From Mastigamoeba balamuthi (lineage: Eukaryota > Evosea > Mastigamoebida > Mastigamoebidae), in assembly GCA_902651635.1 (NCBI GenBank), contig CACRSC010000119.1, positions 1-46,667 on the forward strand: a DNA stretch of 46,667 nucleotides, in the 5' to 3' direction. How positions within the stretch are numbered: position 1 is the first letter of the stretch; every line of letters starts with the position of its first letter. The position numbers and the translations under genes are program-made. The notes beneath the pieces are model-generated. The model saw only the letters and a program-made list of their open reading frames with translations. It was not told where the DNA came from and made no database searches. Shown in pieces: positions 20,614-31,836 of the stretch.

Positions 20614-23600
20614 TCACCAAAAAGGGCACCTGCGAGCGCAAGGGGTGGAGGCTGTTAGGGCCTGCGCTCCCACAGAGAGCGGGGAAAGGGAATGCGGACC
20701 AGCCGATGTAGCACTGGCAGAGGTTCTCGTGGGAGGTGGCCTGCTTGATGAGCTTGTCGACCTGGGCGGGGACGTCGAGGACGTAGTTGCCAAAATCCCT
20801 GCCCGTTAGCTTCCTCGAGACACGCTTGATGACCGTAAGCGCCCGCGCGTTGAGGACTTCGCTCTTGCCGTTGGCCTCGTTTGCCTCGGCTGTGTATGTC
20901 ACCGCCCTCGCGCGCGGCGGTGCTCCTCCCTGCTGCTGCTGCTCCTGGTTTGCAACCACAGCTGCAGCAGATGCTGTTGCGTCGTCGCTCTCCGTGCCGT
21001 CGTCCTCCGCCTCAGTCTGCTGCTGGGCGTCAGCCTCTGGTCGTTGCTGCTGCTGGGCCGCGGAGGTGCCCTTCTTGGCGGCGTTTGCGTCTGCACACGA
21101 GGGGGAGGGGGGAATGAGACAAGCGGGAAGAGGCCAGGAGGCCAGCGAGAGGAAAAAGAGGTAAGAGCAGACCGGGGCTGTTGGGGGTGAGGAGACGCCA
21201 GTTGATGAGGGGGTCGTAGACAAAGGCCTCGAGTACGGCCATGAGGCTGTCCTTGTTCTCGCGGAGCAGGCGCATGACCTTCTCGCAGGTGAAGCGGAAG
21301 TTGCCCTCGATGCCCGAGACCTCCATGGCGTTGACGAGCATGCGCGTGAGGCGGAAGGGGATGCGCTCGGGGTACTTGTCGCGGTGCATGGCGACCTCGA
21401 AGCAGTCGCCAAAGTCGATGTGGACGACCTGGCCCGAGTAGCGGTCGAGCATGAGGTTGCTGGGGTGGCGGTCGCCGAGGCCCAGGATGTAGCCGACCAT
21501 CGACATGACGGCCACGCTGCGCGTGTAGTTGGTGCGGCGCTGCAGCCACGTCTCGCTGTTGGCGCTCTTGAGCCAGAGCACGCGCTCGAGGTCGAGGCCG
21601 TCGGTCGTGTCGAGGGCGTACTCAAAGACCTCGACCTTCTGCATGAGCGTCAGGATGTCGTAGACGGGCGCCATCTGCAGCATCAGGCGGTGCTCGATGT
21701 TGAGCAGGATCTGTCGCATGTCGCGGTACTCGCGGATCAGCTGGTGCAGCGTGTCGCAGTGCGGCACCCACCCGATCAGCCCGCTGTTGGGGCTCAGCGG
21801 TATCACCGCGTAGCACGAGATGGCCAGCTGTGTCTTGCTCGTCTCGCTCCTGCTCGCCAGCAGGTTGTTGATCAGCCCGAACAGCTGCATCACCCGCTCG
21901 TCCTGCCGCAGGTCCTCGTGCCCCTTGAGCAGGAACTTGTACTCCACCCCGTTGGACCCCAGCACCGTCAGCCGCCGCGGCCGCTGCTTGCTCGTGATCA
22001 CCGCCAGCGTCGGGTGCACGCTCTTGATCTTCACCACCCCCGCTGCCGCCGCCGCGGCAGCCGACGACGAGGCGCCCACGGCCGTCGCGGTGGGGCCGCT
22101 GCTGGCGCTGCGGTAGGTGCCCGGGACGGCGAGGTCGAGGTCCTTGGCGGCGAGGAGCTTGGGGCTGACGTACTGCAGCTCGAGGGTGGTCATCTGCGGC
22201 AGCTGGCGGTGTATGCGCTTGAAGACCTGGTAGTAGAGGGCCCAGGCGGCGTTGATGTCGGCCTCGGCGCCCGTGCGCTGGTACTTGCGGCACCAGTCGA
22301 GGGCCTCCTGCAGGTCGCGGCCGTAGACCTGCTGGAACGAGGCCTCGCGCAGCGTCTCGGGGCCCTGCTCCATCATGGCGTGCAGGGGGGCCAGCGTGGC
22401 CAGCATGCCCTCGACGTTGTGCTCGGCGTAGTAGAGGCGCGAGGCCTCCTCGAGGCCCTCGTACCACATCTCGTGCCAGAGGATCGCCACGCGGATCAGC
22501 TCTCGCGACACCAGCAGCGCCTGGTCGATCAGCTGCGCGTAGTGCTTGCGCATCTTCCCGATGATCTCCTGCGCCGCGCTCAGCCGCGTCGCGCTCTGCT
22601 GCTGCTCCAGCCCCCCGGGCAGCACCAGCGTCCTCTGCGGTTTGTGCCGTCAGTCGTTTGCCAGAGCCACGCGCGGTTGCGTGTACCTTGGAGGCGACGG
22701 TGAGGGGGTAGACGAGGGCCTGCGGGTGGAACTTGCCGACGTTGGTGAGGAGCTCGTGGGTGAGCCGGCGGATGGCCTGGACGGGGCTGTCGATGCGGGC
22801 GATGATCTGGGGGATGACCTGGAGCCACGTGTCGATGCTGACGGTGGCGAAGCCCTCCATGAGGGCGCTCTCGACCTCCTTCTGCTGGCCGTGCTTGAAG
22901 AGCAGCGTCAGCAGGCGCAGCGTGTCCTGAATGGTCGTCTCGTTGGCCGAGGACGAGATGGACTTGAAGAAGCCGTGTATGGCCGTCGTGATGTAGGGCA
23001 CGATGCACTCGCTCGCGATGCCCTGCCGCTCGTAGTGCGACACCACCTCGAAGTTGATCAGCGCCCACGCGTGCCACACCTTGTAGAGCGCCGGCCCGTA
23101 CTCGGTCGCCTGCCGGAACGACTGTATGATCTGCGGGATGGCGCTCTCGTTGAACGTGTCGCCCTGCGACTGCTGCTGAGCCAGCACCAGCTGCCACTGC
23201 CCCAGCCGCAGGCACGCCCGCGCCTTGAGCTTCGCGTGCTCCTCCCCCAGCGCCGCGATGCTCTCGCGGTACTTGAGCAGCATCGCCAGCGCCTCGCGCT
23301 GCGCCCCGGCGTCCTGGGCCGAGGCCCACGCGCTCTTGATGTACGCAAAGGCCACCTTGGGGTGCTCGTGGGCGATGCGCCCCAGGTTGCGCGCCATGTC
23401 GGTGGCCTCGTCGACGTCGACGAGCCCCGAGAGCGTCTTGAAGGCGAGGTTGAAGCGGCCGCTCTTGGCACAGAGGCCGGCGAACTTGGTCCACGACTCG
23501 AGGTCGTCGTGGGGACCCAGCACGAGCGTGTGAACGCGCAGGATGCTCTGCCACGTGTCGATGTCGTACTTGGAGTTGCGCAGGCGCCGCTCCCAGATGG

Positions 23601-26600
23601 CGCGGATCGTGGCCTGGCGCTCGGGGCTGTCGCCGCTGCACTTGTACTCGATGACCTCCTCGAGCTCGGCCAGCTGCTGCATCTGCACGACGCTGCTGTA
23701 CGCACGATCGTAGCTCTCGCTCACCAGCGCCGTCAGCTCCGGGTCGATGAGCCCCCGCGTGCCCTCGATGTACTCCTTGGCCTCGCAGAAACGCCCGTTG
23801 TGCAGCGCCAGCACCGCGCGGTAGAAGCCCCCCAGCACGCTCGCCTCGCCCAGCGCGCACGTGTACTCGCTCAGCCGCTGCCACTGCGCCAGGTTCCACG
23901 CCGCCGCCGCCGCCAGCGGGGCGATCTCGGCGCGGCTGGCGTCGTCGGCGCGGGGCCAGACCTCGTGGGCGAGGTTGTCGAGCTGCTCCCACTCGCCCAG
24001 CGCGTGCAGGCAGCGCATGCGGCCCACGCGGAGCTTGAGGCTCGTGGGGTCGTCCTTCTGCTTGAGCTCGTAGACGCTGTTGGCGTCCTCCCAGCGCCCC
24101 AGCTTCTCGTACCACGTCTCCTGCAGCACCACGTTGTGCCGCTGCTGCGCGTAGAGCAGGATGCCCACGGCCGCCTCGGGCTGCTGCAGCTGGTTGTTGA
24201 TGCTGATCAGCTCCTCGATCACGTGCGTGTTGCTCGGGTTCGCCTGGAACTCCTGTTCTCGGTAGTGCAGCGCCTTGGCGTACGCGTGGCACCGCTGCGC
24301 CAGCCACCCCAGCTCCTCGATCGGCAGCTGCTTCTCCTCGTGCTCCATGTCTGCATGGCGTCATTAACGTCAGTCGAGGGCGCCACAGATGCGCTGCGGC
24401 TGCGTACACTCTGCGAGGTTGAGCAGGCACTGCAGTATCTCGTGGGGGATGGTGGGCGACGCCAGCGCCGCGCTGAGGCTGCGCGTCAGCTGGTCCTGCG
24501 ATGTCTCGCCCAGCTCGTTCCAGCACGAGAGGAACGCCGCGTTGAAGAGCTCGCGCACGAGGGGCGGGTAGTCGTGGGCCAGCGCCTGGCACGACCGCAG
24601 CGCCGGCGACGGCGACTCACGCAGGAACGCCGTGCTGAACTGGCGCAGCCACTCGACCCAGTCCTCCTTGGTCACGCGCTGTGTCGTCGCCTCCCACGCC
24701 TGCCGCAGGTTCGCCAGGTTCAGCGTCAGCTTCCTCCCTGCGGCGTTGGGGTCGTCCCCCGGCAGCTGTTGCTGCTGCTGCTGCTGCTGGCCCCCAGCCC
24801 CGGCCGCGTCGTCTGGCAGGAGCAGCGAGGAGGCCGAGGCGAGCGAGGCGGAGGAGGCCGTGGTGGAGAGGAGGAGGTCGTCGACTTGGCTGAAGGGCTG
24901 GTTCTTGAGGAGGCGGCTGACCAGGATCTCGTACTCGGAGTTCTGTATGCGCTGGCGGACGAGGACCTTGCTGATCATGGGGATGAAGATGGCGTAGTCG
25001 GGCCCCAGGTTGCGCGCGAGCGTGCAGAGCGTTCGCATGATCTCGTCGCGGACGTCCTGCTGCGGGGGCGTGCGCTCGAGGACGCGGGCGAGGGGGTGCA
25101 CGATGCGCGAGGCAAAGTCGCTGAAGTTGAGCTTGCGGCACAGGCGCCCCAGCGTGTGTATCGTGAAGATGGCGACGGGAGCGGGCGTGTCCTCCTGCTC
25201 GATCAGGCTGACGGCGGCGGGGATGACGAGGTGCAGGTAGTCGTCGAGGTTGGTGCCGAACGTCTCGAGCGCCTTGACGATCTTCTGCGAGTTGATGCGC
25301 TTGGGCGAGCGGTCGCTCTGCAGCTCCTTGAGCATCAGCGGGATCAGCGTCGGCAGGTAGACCTTGAACTCGTCGTTGATGGCCAGCGAGATCTGCTCGG
25401 CCAGCCCGATGATGAAGACAAAGGGCACTGTGCTCCAGTACTCGCGCATCAGCTGGAAGATGCGGTCCAGGTAGTCGCGTATGTGCTGCTTGACGATCGA
25501 GACCAGCACCCCCAGCTGCTGGAACATGAACTCCCGGAAGCCGGGCTCGCACGCCCGGATCACGTGGAACAGCGTCGGCATGATGTGCGCCAGGAACGGG
25601 ATGCTCTTGAGGCCCAGGCCCCGCAGGCTCTGCATCAGGTTCATCACCGCCATCTTGTGGTGCACGCTCAGGTTCGTGTCCCGGAGCATCCGCAGCAGCG
25701 CAGCGATCACGATCGTCGGGTTGTACTCCTCGCTGCTCGACGACACAGCCGGCAGCGCCAGCGTCCCGTCCACCACGACGCCCCCGCCCAGGGGCCCCGC
25801 AACCCCCACGATGCCCCCGCCCGCGCCCACGACCCCCACGTCGGGGCCCAGCGACATGGTCCCCGCCCCCGTGGGCCCCGCCACGCCGCCCACCATCGAG
25901 CCCCCCACGTCCCGCTTGCCCCCCGCCGACACGCCCGCGGCCCCGTCGCCCGCGGCTGCGGCTGCGGCCCCAGCGGCGCCGGGAGGGCCGCCGGTGCCAG
26001 TGCCGGTGCCAGCGGCGGCAGCGGCAGCAGCCGAGGCGGCGGCGGAGGGGTCGAGAGGGGGCTTGGGCATGCTGAGGGCGAGCTTGTGCTTGTAGGGGTC
26101 GACAGCGCCGAGGATGCCGAGGACCTTGAGGAGCTCGGTGCGGATGGAGCCGCTGCGCTCGGTGGCGAGCTCGCCGACGACGAGGTCGAGGAGCTCGGGG
26201 TACTCGCGGACGGCCTTGTCGATGGCGCCGGTGCTGCGGATGAGCTGGCCGAGGGTGCGCAGGGCGATCTCGCGCTTGGCGACGCGCTTGGCCATGGAGC
26301 TCTGGTCGTGCAGCGTCTCGATGATGAAGGGCAGGAGGTCTGCCGTGTGGGGCGCCAGCTCCTCGCCGCCGACGACGGCGAGGTCGCCGAGGGCCGAGAG
26401 GACGCACGAGGCGACGCGGGTCGAGGCCGAGCGGAGCTTGGGGAGGAGGGCGCAGAGGATGGGCTCGACGTAGGGCTTGATGAGGCGCTTGCTCGAGCGG
26501 ATGAGGTGGCCCAGCAGCATGGCGCTCTCCTCCTTGACGCGGTTGTCGCCGCTGTACTCGAGCTCGTTGAGCAGCTGGATCAGCGTCTTGCGAAGGCTGG

Positions 26601-29506
26601 GCATCACGTAGGCGGGGTTGCGGATCATGAGCCGCCCGATCACCGTGATCGCCAGCTCCCGGATCTCAAACACCTCGTCGTTGAGCGCCGTGAACAGAGA
26701 CCGCAGGTTCTCTGCCTGCGCCAGGTGGTGGTCGAACCGTGGGTCCATCATCTCCAGCACCGTCCGCCGGATCTGCGGGTCTGTTGTCCCGTCTCCCTGT
26801 CAGTCCCTGCCAGTCCCCAAGCCCCCCAGCCTCTGCTCTGCGCGTGCCTGGGTCCGCGATGCCCACGATCAGCAGCTTCTGCAGCACCTCGCTGATCACG
26901 TACGACGCGTGGCCCCGGATGGGCACCGTCTCGCCGGGCTTGAGTATGAGGACGGCGCACGCCACGGCCGCCTCCTGCCGTATTTGCCTGCAGACGCCGA
27001 CGCCGCGGTCAGCAGGAGAGAGGGGCCGGCTGGGGGACACGTGGCTCACGAGTTCTCGTCGTCGAGGAAGTGGACGACACACTCGTGCACAAAGTCGAGC
27101 TGCTCGATCTGCGTGAAGTTGAACGTGCTCAGCGTGTGCAGCGCCAGCACCGTTGTCTGCGGGTCCTGCTCCGCCGCCGCCGCCTGCGACGACGAGGCGG
27201 CCGCCTGCGAGGCCCTGCCGCGCTGCCCCGCCGCGGGCTGCGGGATCGAGGCGGTGCTCTTGGCGAGCAGCACGCCGCTGATCATCTCAAAGAGCTTGGG
27301 CTGCACCAGCTGCGGCATCAGCGACGGCAGCGCCTTGCACAGGTCGCGCAGTGTAACCACGAGCGCCGCGCTCAGCCCCGTCCCGAACATCAGCGCTGCG
27401 CGTGTTCACGTGTGCGCGTGTCAGGCAGTGCGGGGCTGAGGGGGGGACGCACGGAGGATGGCCTGGACGTGGGCGACAGTGGCGGGGTTGTTGACGGCAA
27501 AGGCGAGCATGGCGACGCAGGTGAGGGCCTCGGGGCAGGGGCCCTGCTTGGCGGTGGTCTTTGCGGGGAGGGCGGCCTTGATGGCGGCCACGAGGGGCTC
27601 CACGTAGGGCGCGAACTCCTGGCCGAGGGCCGTGGCGATCTCGCCGATGGCGGTGAAGGCGGGGCCCCGCTGCTCCACGTTGGGCTTGAGCAGCTGCAGC
27701 AGGTGCGTCATGCACGCGTTGAGGTTGTTCATCGCAAAGGCCCGCGGGTCGAACTTGGCCAGCTGCGGCAGCAGCGCGATCACTGCGGTGGTTGCGGGGT
27801 TGGCCGTCAGTGCGCGTGGCCTGGGGGGCCTGGAAGCCTCGGGGCCTGGGGCGTGCCTGTCCTCTTGACAAACTTGTCCTTGTGGTCGCGGTACTGGAAC
27901 GTGTTCCTGTACATGTCGCCGTAGCGCGGTCGCACAAAGTCCCGCGCGTGCCTCAGCAGCGCCGCTGTGCGCGGGCAGGTGAGGGGTCCTGGGGCCCTGG
28001 GGCCCTGGGGCCCTGGGGCGGTGCAGGGGGCGTGGGCGTACAGTAGCAGAGGAGGGCGCCGTGGACGCAGTCGGGGGAGCCGCTCCTGACGGCCTCGTCT
28101 GCGGTGAGGTAGAGCGTGTTGTACCAGTCGCCCTTGGTGTTGATGTCGCGGCTCTCGCACAGCGTCAGGCACGCGTCCAGCGCGTCGTGCGCCTCGGCCC
28201 TCACCACCGGCTGCGCGGGCGCGTGCCTGCTGAGCGGGGCGGTGCTGGTGCTGCGTCGTGTGCGTGTGTGCGCGTACGTTCTTGTCCTGCAGGGCCTGCG
28301 GGATGAGGGGTATGAAGGCCGGCACGTTCTGGTAGAACAGCACCCGCGCGTTGAGCGCCAGCTCCTTGAGCACCAGCACGGCCGCCAGCCTCCTGTCCGC
28401 CTGCGCCCCGCCCCGCCTGTGTGAGGGGCCCTCTGGGCTGGGCTGGGCTGGGCTGGAGAGCGCACGCTTCTGAGGCCGTCGAGGGCGCGCTTCACGTCGG
28501 TCTCGACGCTGTCGGCGATCTGGACGCCGCCGATCTTGGCCAGGCGGCCTGCGGCGAGCCACGCCGAGCGGCAGAGGCAGAGGCAGCAGCAGCAGCAGCA
28601 GCAGCAGCAGCGGTCAGCGCAGCAGAGACAAGGGAGAGCCAGAGGGAGAGGGAGAGGGCACCGAGGACGCGGGAGGCGGCGGTGACGACAGCGGGGTCGT
28701 TGCAGACGAGGGCGATGCGGAGCTGCTGGGCAAAGTGGGAGAGCTTGTTGACGTTCTCCTCAAACTCGACGCCCATGAGGTGGTCTGCGGCGTGCGCGTG
28801 TGAGAGCGACATGGGGAGGAGAGGAGAGAGAGAGAGGAGAGGGGGCGTGCCGACGACGCTGATGGCCGAGAGCTTGTCCGAGGGGGCGGAGCTGTTGACG
28901 AGCTCGAGGATGCGGTCGTTGAGGGCAGCGATGAACCTGTTGAGCGACTCCCCGTTGAGGTCCCGCGACCAGTGCGCCACGCTCTGGCTCAGCACTGCCG
29001 CCGCTCGCTCCCGCCCCTCCTCCTCCCTGCTCCGCGCCCACAGCGCACAGCGCACAGCGCCCAGCCCTGTCAGTCTCTCTCTCTCTCTCTCTCGTTGTCT
29101 CCCGTGTGCTTGTGTGCTGCGTGGTGCTCTGTGGTGCTGTGTGGTGCTCTGGTGCTCTGTGGTGCTCTGGTGCTCTCTTGCGCTGGTGCTGGCTCTGGTG
29201 CCTGCAATTTCAAATATCGGCAACGCCGCCTGCGCCCCTGCGCCGCGCCCACGCGTCACCCCAGGGACCGCGGCCCCCGTGGGCGTCGCGCGGGCGGGGG
29301 CCAGCGGGGGCGCCATGGGCCCTGTGTGCAAGAGGGGGCAGGGCGCAAGGGGAGGAAGATGGGGAGGGGAAGGGGCGGTGCGTCTTGTGGGGGGGCGCGG
29401 TGCTGGCGGTGCTGGCGGTGCTGGCGGTGGTGCTAGCGGCGCACTTGTTCCTGAGGTCCGCAAAGACCTTGCCCAGGGACTCGAGCCACGCGGGTAGCTC
29501 CGCCAT
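20614..29506 (-). CDS. TOR: Target of rapamycin (TOR) serine/threonine protein kinase
   Basis: Fifteen exons join in phase to 2521 residues: 29445-29506, 28851-29026, 28662-28784, 28466-28548, 28278-28400, 28042-28210, 27857-27964, 27453-27782, 27050-27395, 26848-26987, 24408-26780, 22687-24350, 21173-22634, 20700-21090, 20614-20629. N-terminal HEAT repeats are interrupted by a Gly/Ala-rich insert near residue 810. The FAT domain starts near 1345 ([20 protein letters not shown]). The FRB domain (about 1930-2040) has [20 protein letters not shown] with Ser1964 at the rapamycin-contact serine, so sensitivity to FKBP12-rapamycin is predicted. Kinase motifs are [13 protein letters not shown] (Lys2136), GDRHPSN (2286-2292) and IDFGD (2306-2308). 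A Gln/Glu/Ala-rich regulatory insert precedes the FATC domain, which ends [14 protein letters not shown] exactly as in other TORs. TOR couples nutrients to growth in TORC1/TORC2. Introns 2, 7 and 10 have GC-AG ends. Confidence 0.97.
29211..29220. promoter_or_regulatory. CAAATATCGG motif within TOR intron 1
   Basis: An exact copy of the motif also found upstream of the GPR180-like gene lies inside the 418-bp first intron of TOR, by far the longest intron in the window. This could be a downstream or alternative promoter element. Confidence 0.4.
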
Positions 29507-30213
29507 GGCCCTCCTCCTCCACGCCGCCTGCTGCTGCTGCCTGCGCTGCTGCTGCTGTGGGCCTCTGCGGTGGTGGCGGTGGTGCCTCGCTGCTCTGCTC
29601 TGTGCTCTCTGTGGTGCTGTGGGCTCTGCCCGGTGCCGCGGGGCTGCGCTGCCTCTGCGCCGCTGCTGGTGGGAGGGCCCGGGTGCCTGGGGGCTGTGGC
29701 GAGGGGGCGCTGTGCGGGGGTGCGCTGGCTGGCGAGAGCGCGGGGCTGTGCCGAGGGCGAGAGACACGCGGCGCACGCGCACGGGAGATATTGGCACCTC
29801 TTTTGAATAGAAACCCCTCCTCCCCCAACCTCCGCCCACCCGCAGATATTTCCTCTGTGCACCTCTCTCCGCCCCCCTCGGCCACGCGTCCCCCTCCCTC
29901 TGCTCCCTGCACCGGCCTCCCAGGCGCCCCTCGCGTCCCTCGCCTTGGTCGCCCGCGCGGCTGGCCCTGGGCCCAGCCAATTTTGCAGCGCAGCAGACAC
30001 AGATACAGAGGCGCCGAGGACGGGGGAGAGCAGAGCGCTGCGTGGCTGCAGCAGCAGCTGCTGCTCTGCCGGCTGTAGGCCAGTAGGGCTGAGGGCTGCT
30101 GAAGGCTCTCTTGTTGTCTTGTCAATTGATGTCTTGTTGTCAGTGGCAGGGCTCAGGGGGTGTGTGTTCAGCGTTGCTCAGGCCCTCCCTCCTCTGCCTC
30201 CTGCCTCCTGCCC
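29507..30213. promoter_or_regulatory. Promoter region of TOR / 3' flank of the zinc-knuckle gene
   Basis: No gene is supported in this 707-bp gap between tandem minus-strand genes. Two AAATATCT-type motifs occur: GAGATATTGG (29785-29794) and AGATATTTCC (29844-29853), about 280 and 340 bp upstream of the TOR ATG, in one of the few AT-rich patches. CAATTGA at about 30123 may belong to the 3' end of the neighbouring gene. Confidence 0.5.
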
Positions 30214-31255
30214 TCACAGCGACGGGAAGTCGCCCGCGCTGGGCACTGCTGCAGCCGCGGGGGCCTCCTCCGTGGCGGGGGCCGCCGGCGCCTCGGGAGC
30301 CTCGGGGGCCTCGCTCTGGGCGGCGGGGGCATCAGGGGCGGGGGCCGCAGCGGCGTCTGCGGGGGCATCAGGGGCAGCAGCAGCGGCAGCGGGGGCAGCA
30401 GAGGCGTCGGCGGAGGCGGAGGGGAAGTGCATGTCGGCGTCGCACTCGGCCTCGGAGTGGCCGTAGCGCTGGCAGAGGGGGCAGCGGCGGGCGGGGGTGG
30501 GGCGGGCCTCGCGGCACTCAGAGGTCATGTGGCCGAGCTCGCCGCAGTTGAAGCAGACGACGAGGCGCTTGCCGTCGGGCCGCGGCTGCGGGCACTCGCG
30601 CGTGATGTGGCCCCGCGTCCCGCAGCTGCGTCGTGGTGTGCGCGTTGCGCGCCAGTCAGCCCAGCTCGCGGGGGTGAGAGGGAGGGGTTGGGGCGCACTT
30701 GAAGCAGAGGGGGCGGAAGCGGTGCTCGGCGGGGCACTTGTCGGTAAAGTGGCCGAGCTCGCCGCAGTTGCGGCACACAATCGTGTCCATCTGCGCCCAG
30801 CAGGGGGGGCGTGAGGCACAGAGAGGGGGCAAGAGGGCAAGGGCCGAGGGAAGAGCAGACGGACGCGCTTCTTGCAGTCGCGGAGGGTGTGGTCGAGGGC
30901 GCCGCAGAAGTAGCACTCGTTGCGGTAGGCCTCGAGGTTGGACGTGCACGCCCCCTGCTCGTGCCCCTGCTTCCCGCACGTCAGGCAGAACGGCCCCTCG
31001 GGCAGCGGCTCCCGCTTCCGCTCCTCCCGCTGCTGCTGCTGCTGCTGGGGTGCCGCTGCCGCTGCTGCTGCGGGGGCGGGGGCGGTGGCCTCCTTCTTCT
31101 GCTTCTTGTCGGCGGCCTTGGCGGGGGCGGGGGCGGCCGCTGCAGGGGCAGGGGCAGGCTTGGGCTTGGGGGCCTCCTTCTCCTTCTTGGGGGCGGCGGG
31201 GGCGGGGGCAGCCGCGGGGGCAGCCGCAGGGGTCTTGTCCTTCTTGTTCTGGCGG

Positions 31256-31288
<33 letters not shown>

Positions 31289-31308
31289 GGGGTCTTCTTG
31301 TCGCTCAT
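30214..31308 (-). CDS. CNBP/Gis2-type protein with six CCHC zinc knuckles
   Basis: Three exons (30865-31308, 30699-30790, 30214-30625) give 315 residues. The N-terminal 115 residues are low-complexity: a Gln run, then Ala/Pro/Lys-rich sequence. Six CX2CX4HX4C knuckles follow: CLTCGKQGHEQGAC, CYFCGALDHTLRDC, CRNCGELGHFTDKC, CFNCGTRGHITREC (completed across the second intron), CFNCGELGHMTSEC and CPLCQRYGHSEAEC. The tail is Ala/Pro/Glu-rich. Animal CNBP and yeast Gis2 have seven knuckles and bind single-stranded or G-rich RNA/DNA, promoting translation of ribosomal-protein mRNAs among others. A nucleic-acid-binding role is secure; the specific targets are inference. The gene shares a divergent upstream region with SFT2. 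Confidence 0.9.
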
Positions 31309-31836
31309 GGTGGTGGCGGTGCGCGTGCTCTGCACAGGGCGGGCACAGGCACAGGGTCAGCAGGGCTCAGGGCCACCCGCAGGCGCTGAGGCACAAGGGC
31401 AGCGGGGCAGAGCGAGGGGGCGAGGGTGGTGGGCGGCAGCAGCACGGGGGCGGCAGGGGAGAGCGGCGGAGGGCGGAGGGCGGAGGGCAGAGGGGAGGAG
31501 GAGGGACCTGGCGGGGCGCTGAGGCGAGGCGGGAAAAGAGCAAAAGAGGTGAGGCTGTTGAGGCCGTGTGGCAAGACCGGTCAACCCCGGATACGCACCC
31601 CTTTGACCAGCCCCGGGATACAGATATCTCCCCAGATATCAGATATCGATCGCGATATTCCGGGAAATCAAAGAAAGCGCGAGAGCACCGCACACACGCG
31701 CCGTTCGTACCGCAGAGACAAGAGCACCAGAGCAGCAGCGCAGCAGCCAGGCAAGAGAGAGGCACGCGGCAGGGGGAGGGGAGGGGGCAGAGGGAGAGGC
31801 TGACGGGGCAGGGCGCGGCAGCAGAGGAGAGGGGAG
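31309..31836. promoter_or_regulatory. Bidirectional promoter region with a four-copy GATAT(C/T) cluster
   Basis: This 528-bp gap separates the divergent zinc-knuckle and SFT2 genes and contains no gene. Between 31600 and 31665 is a distinctive stretch with four GATAT(C/T) words (see the next entry), flanked by a CCCCGG...CCCGGG pair. GA-rich sequence adjoins both starts. Confidence 0.6.
31623..31659. promoter_or_regulatory. Cluster of GATATC/GATATT elements
   Basis: GATATC occurs at 31623-31628, 31635-31640 and 31642-31647, and GATATT at 31654-31659. The spacings are 12, 7 and 12 bases. GATATC is palindromic, so the array is orientation-neutral, which fits a shared divergent promoter. The cluster is about 315-350 bp from the zinc-knuckle ATG and 180-215 bp from the SFT2 ATG. 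Confidence 0.6.

Noticed and set aside
22546-26895. A plus-strand open frame of 1449 codons opposite TOR
   Set aside because: It is exactly antisense to conserved TOR exons and introns, lacks any domain, and reflects GC-rich third positions that suppress stops on the other strand.
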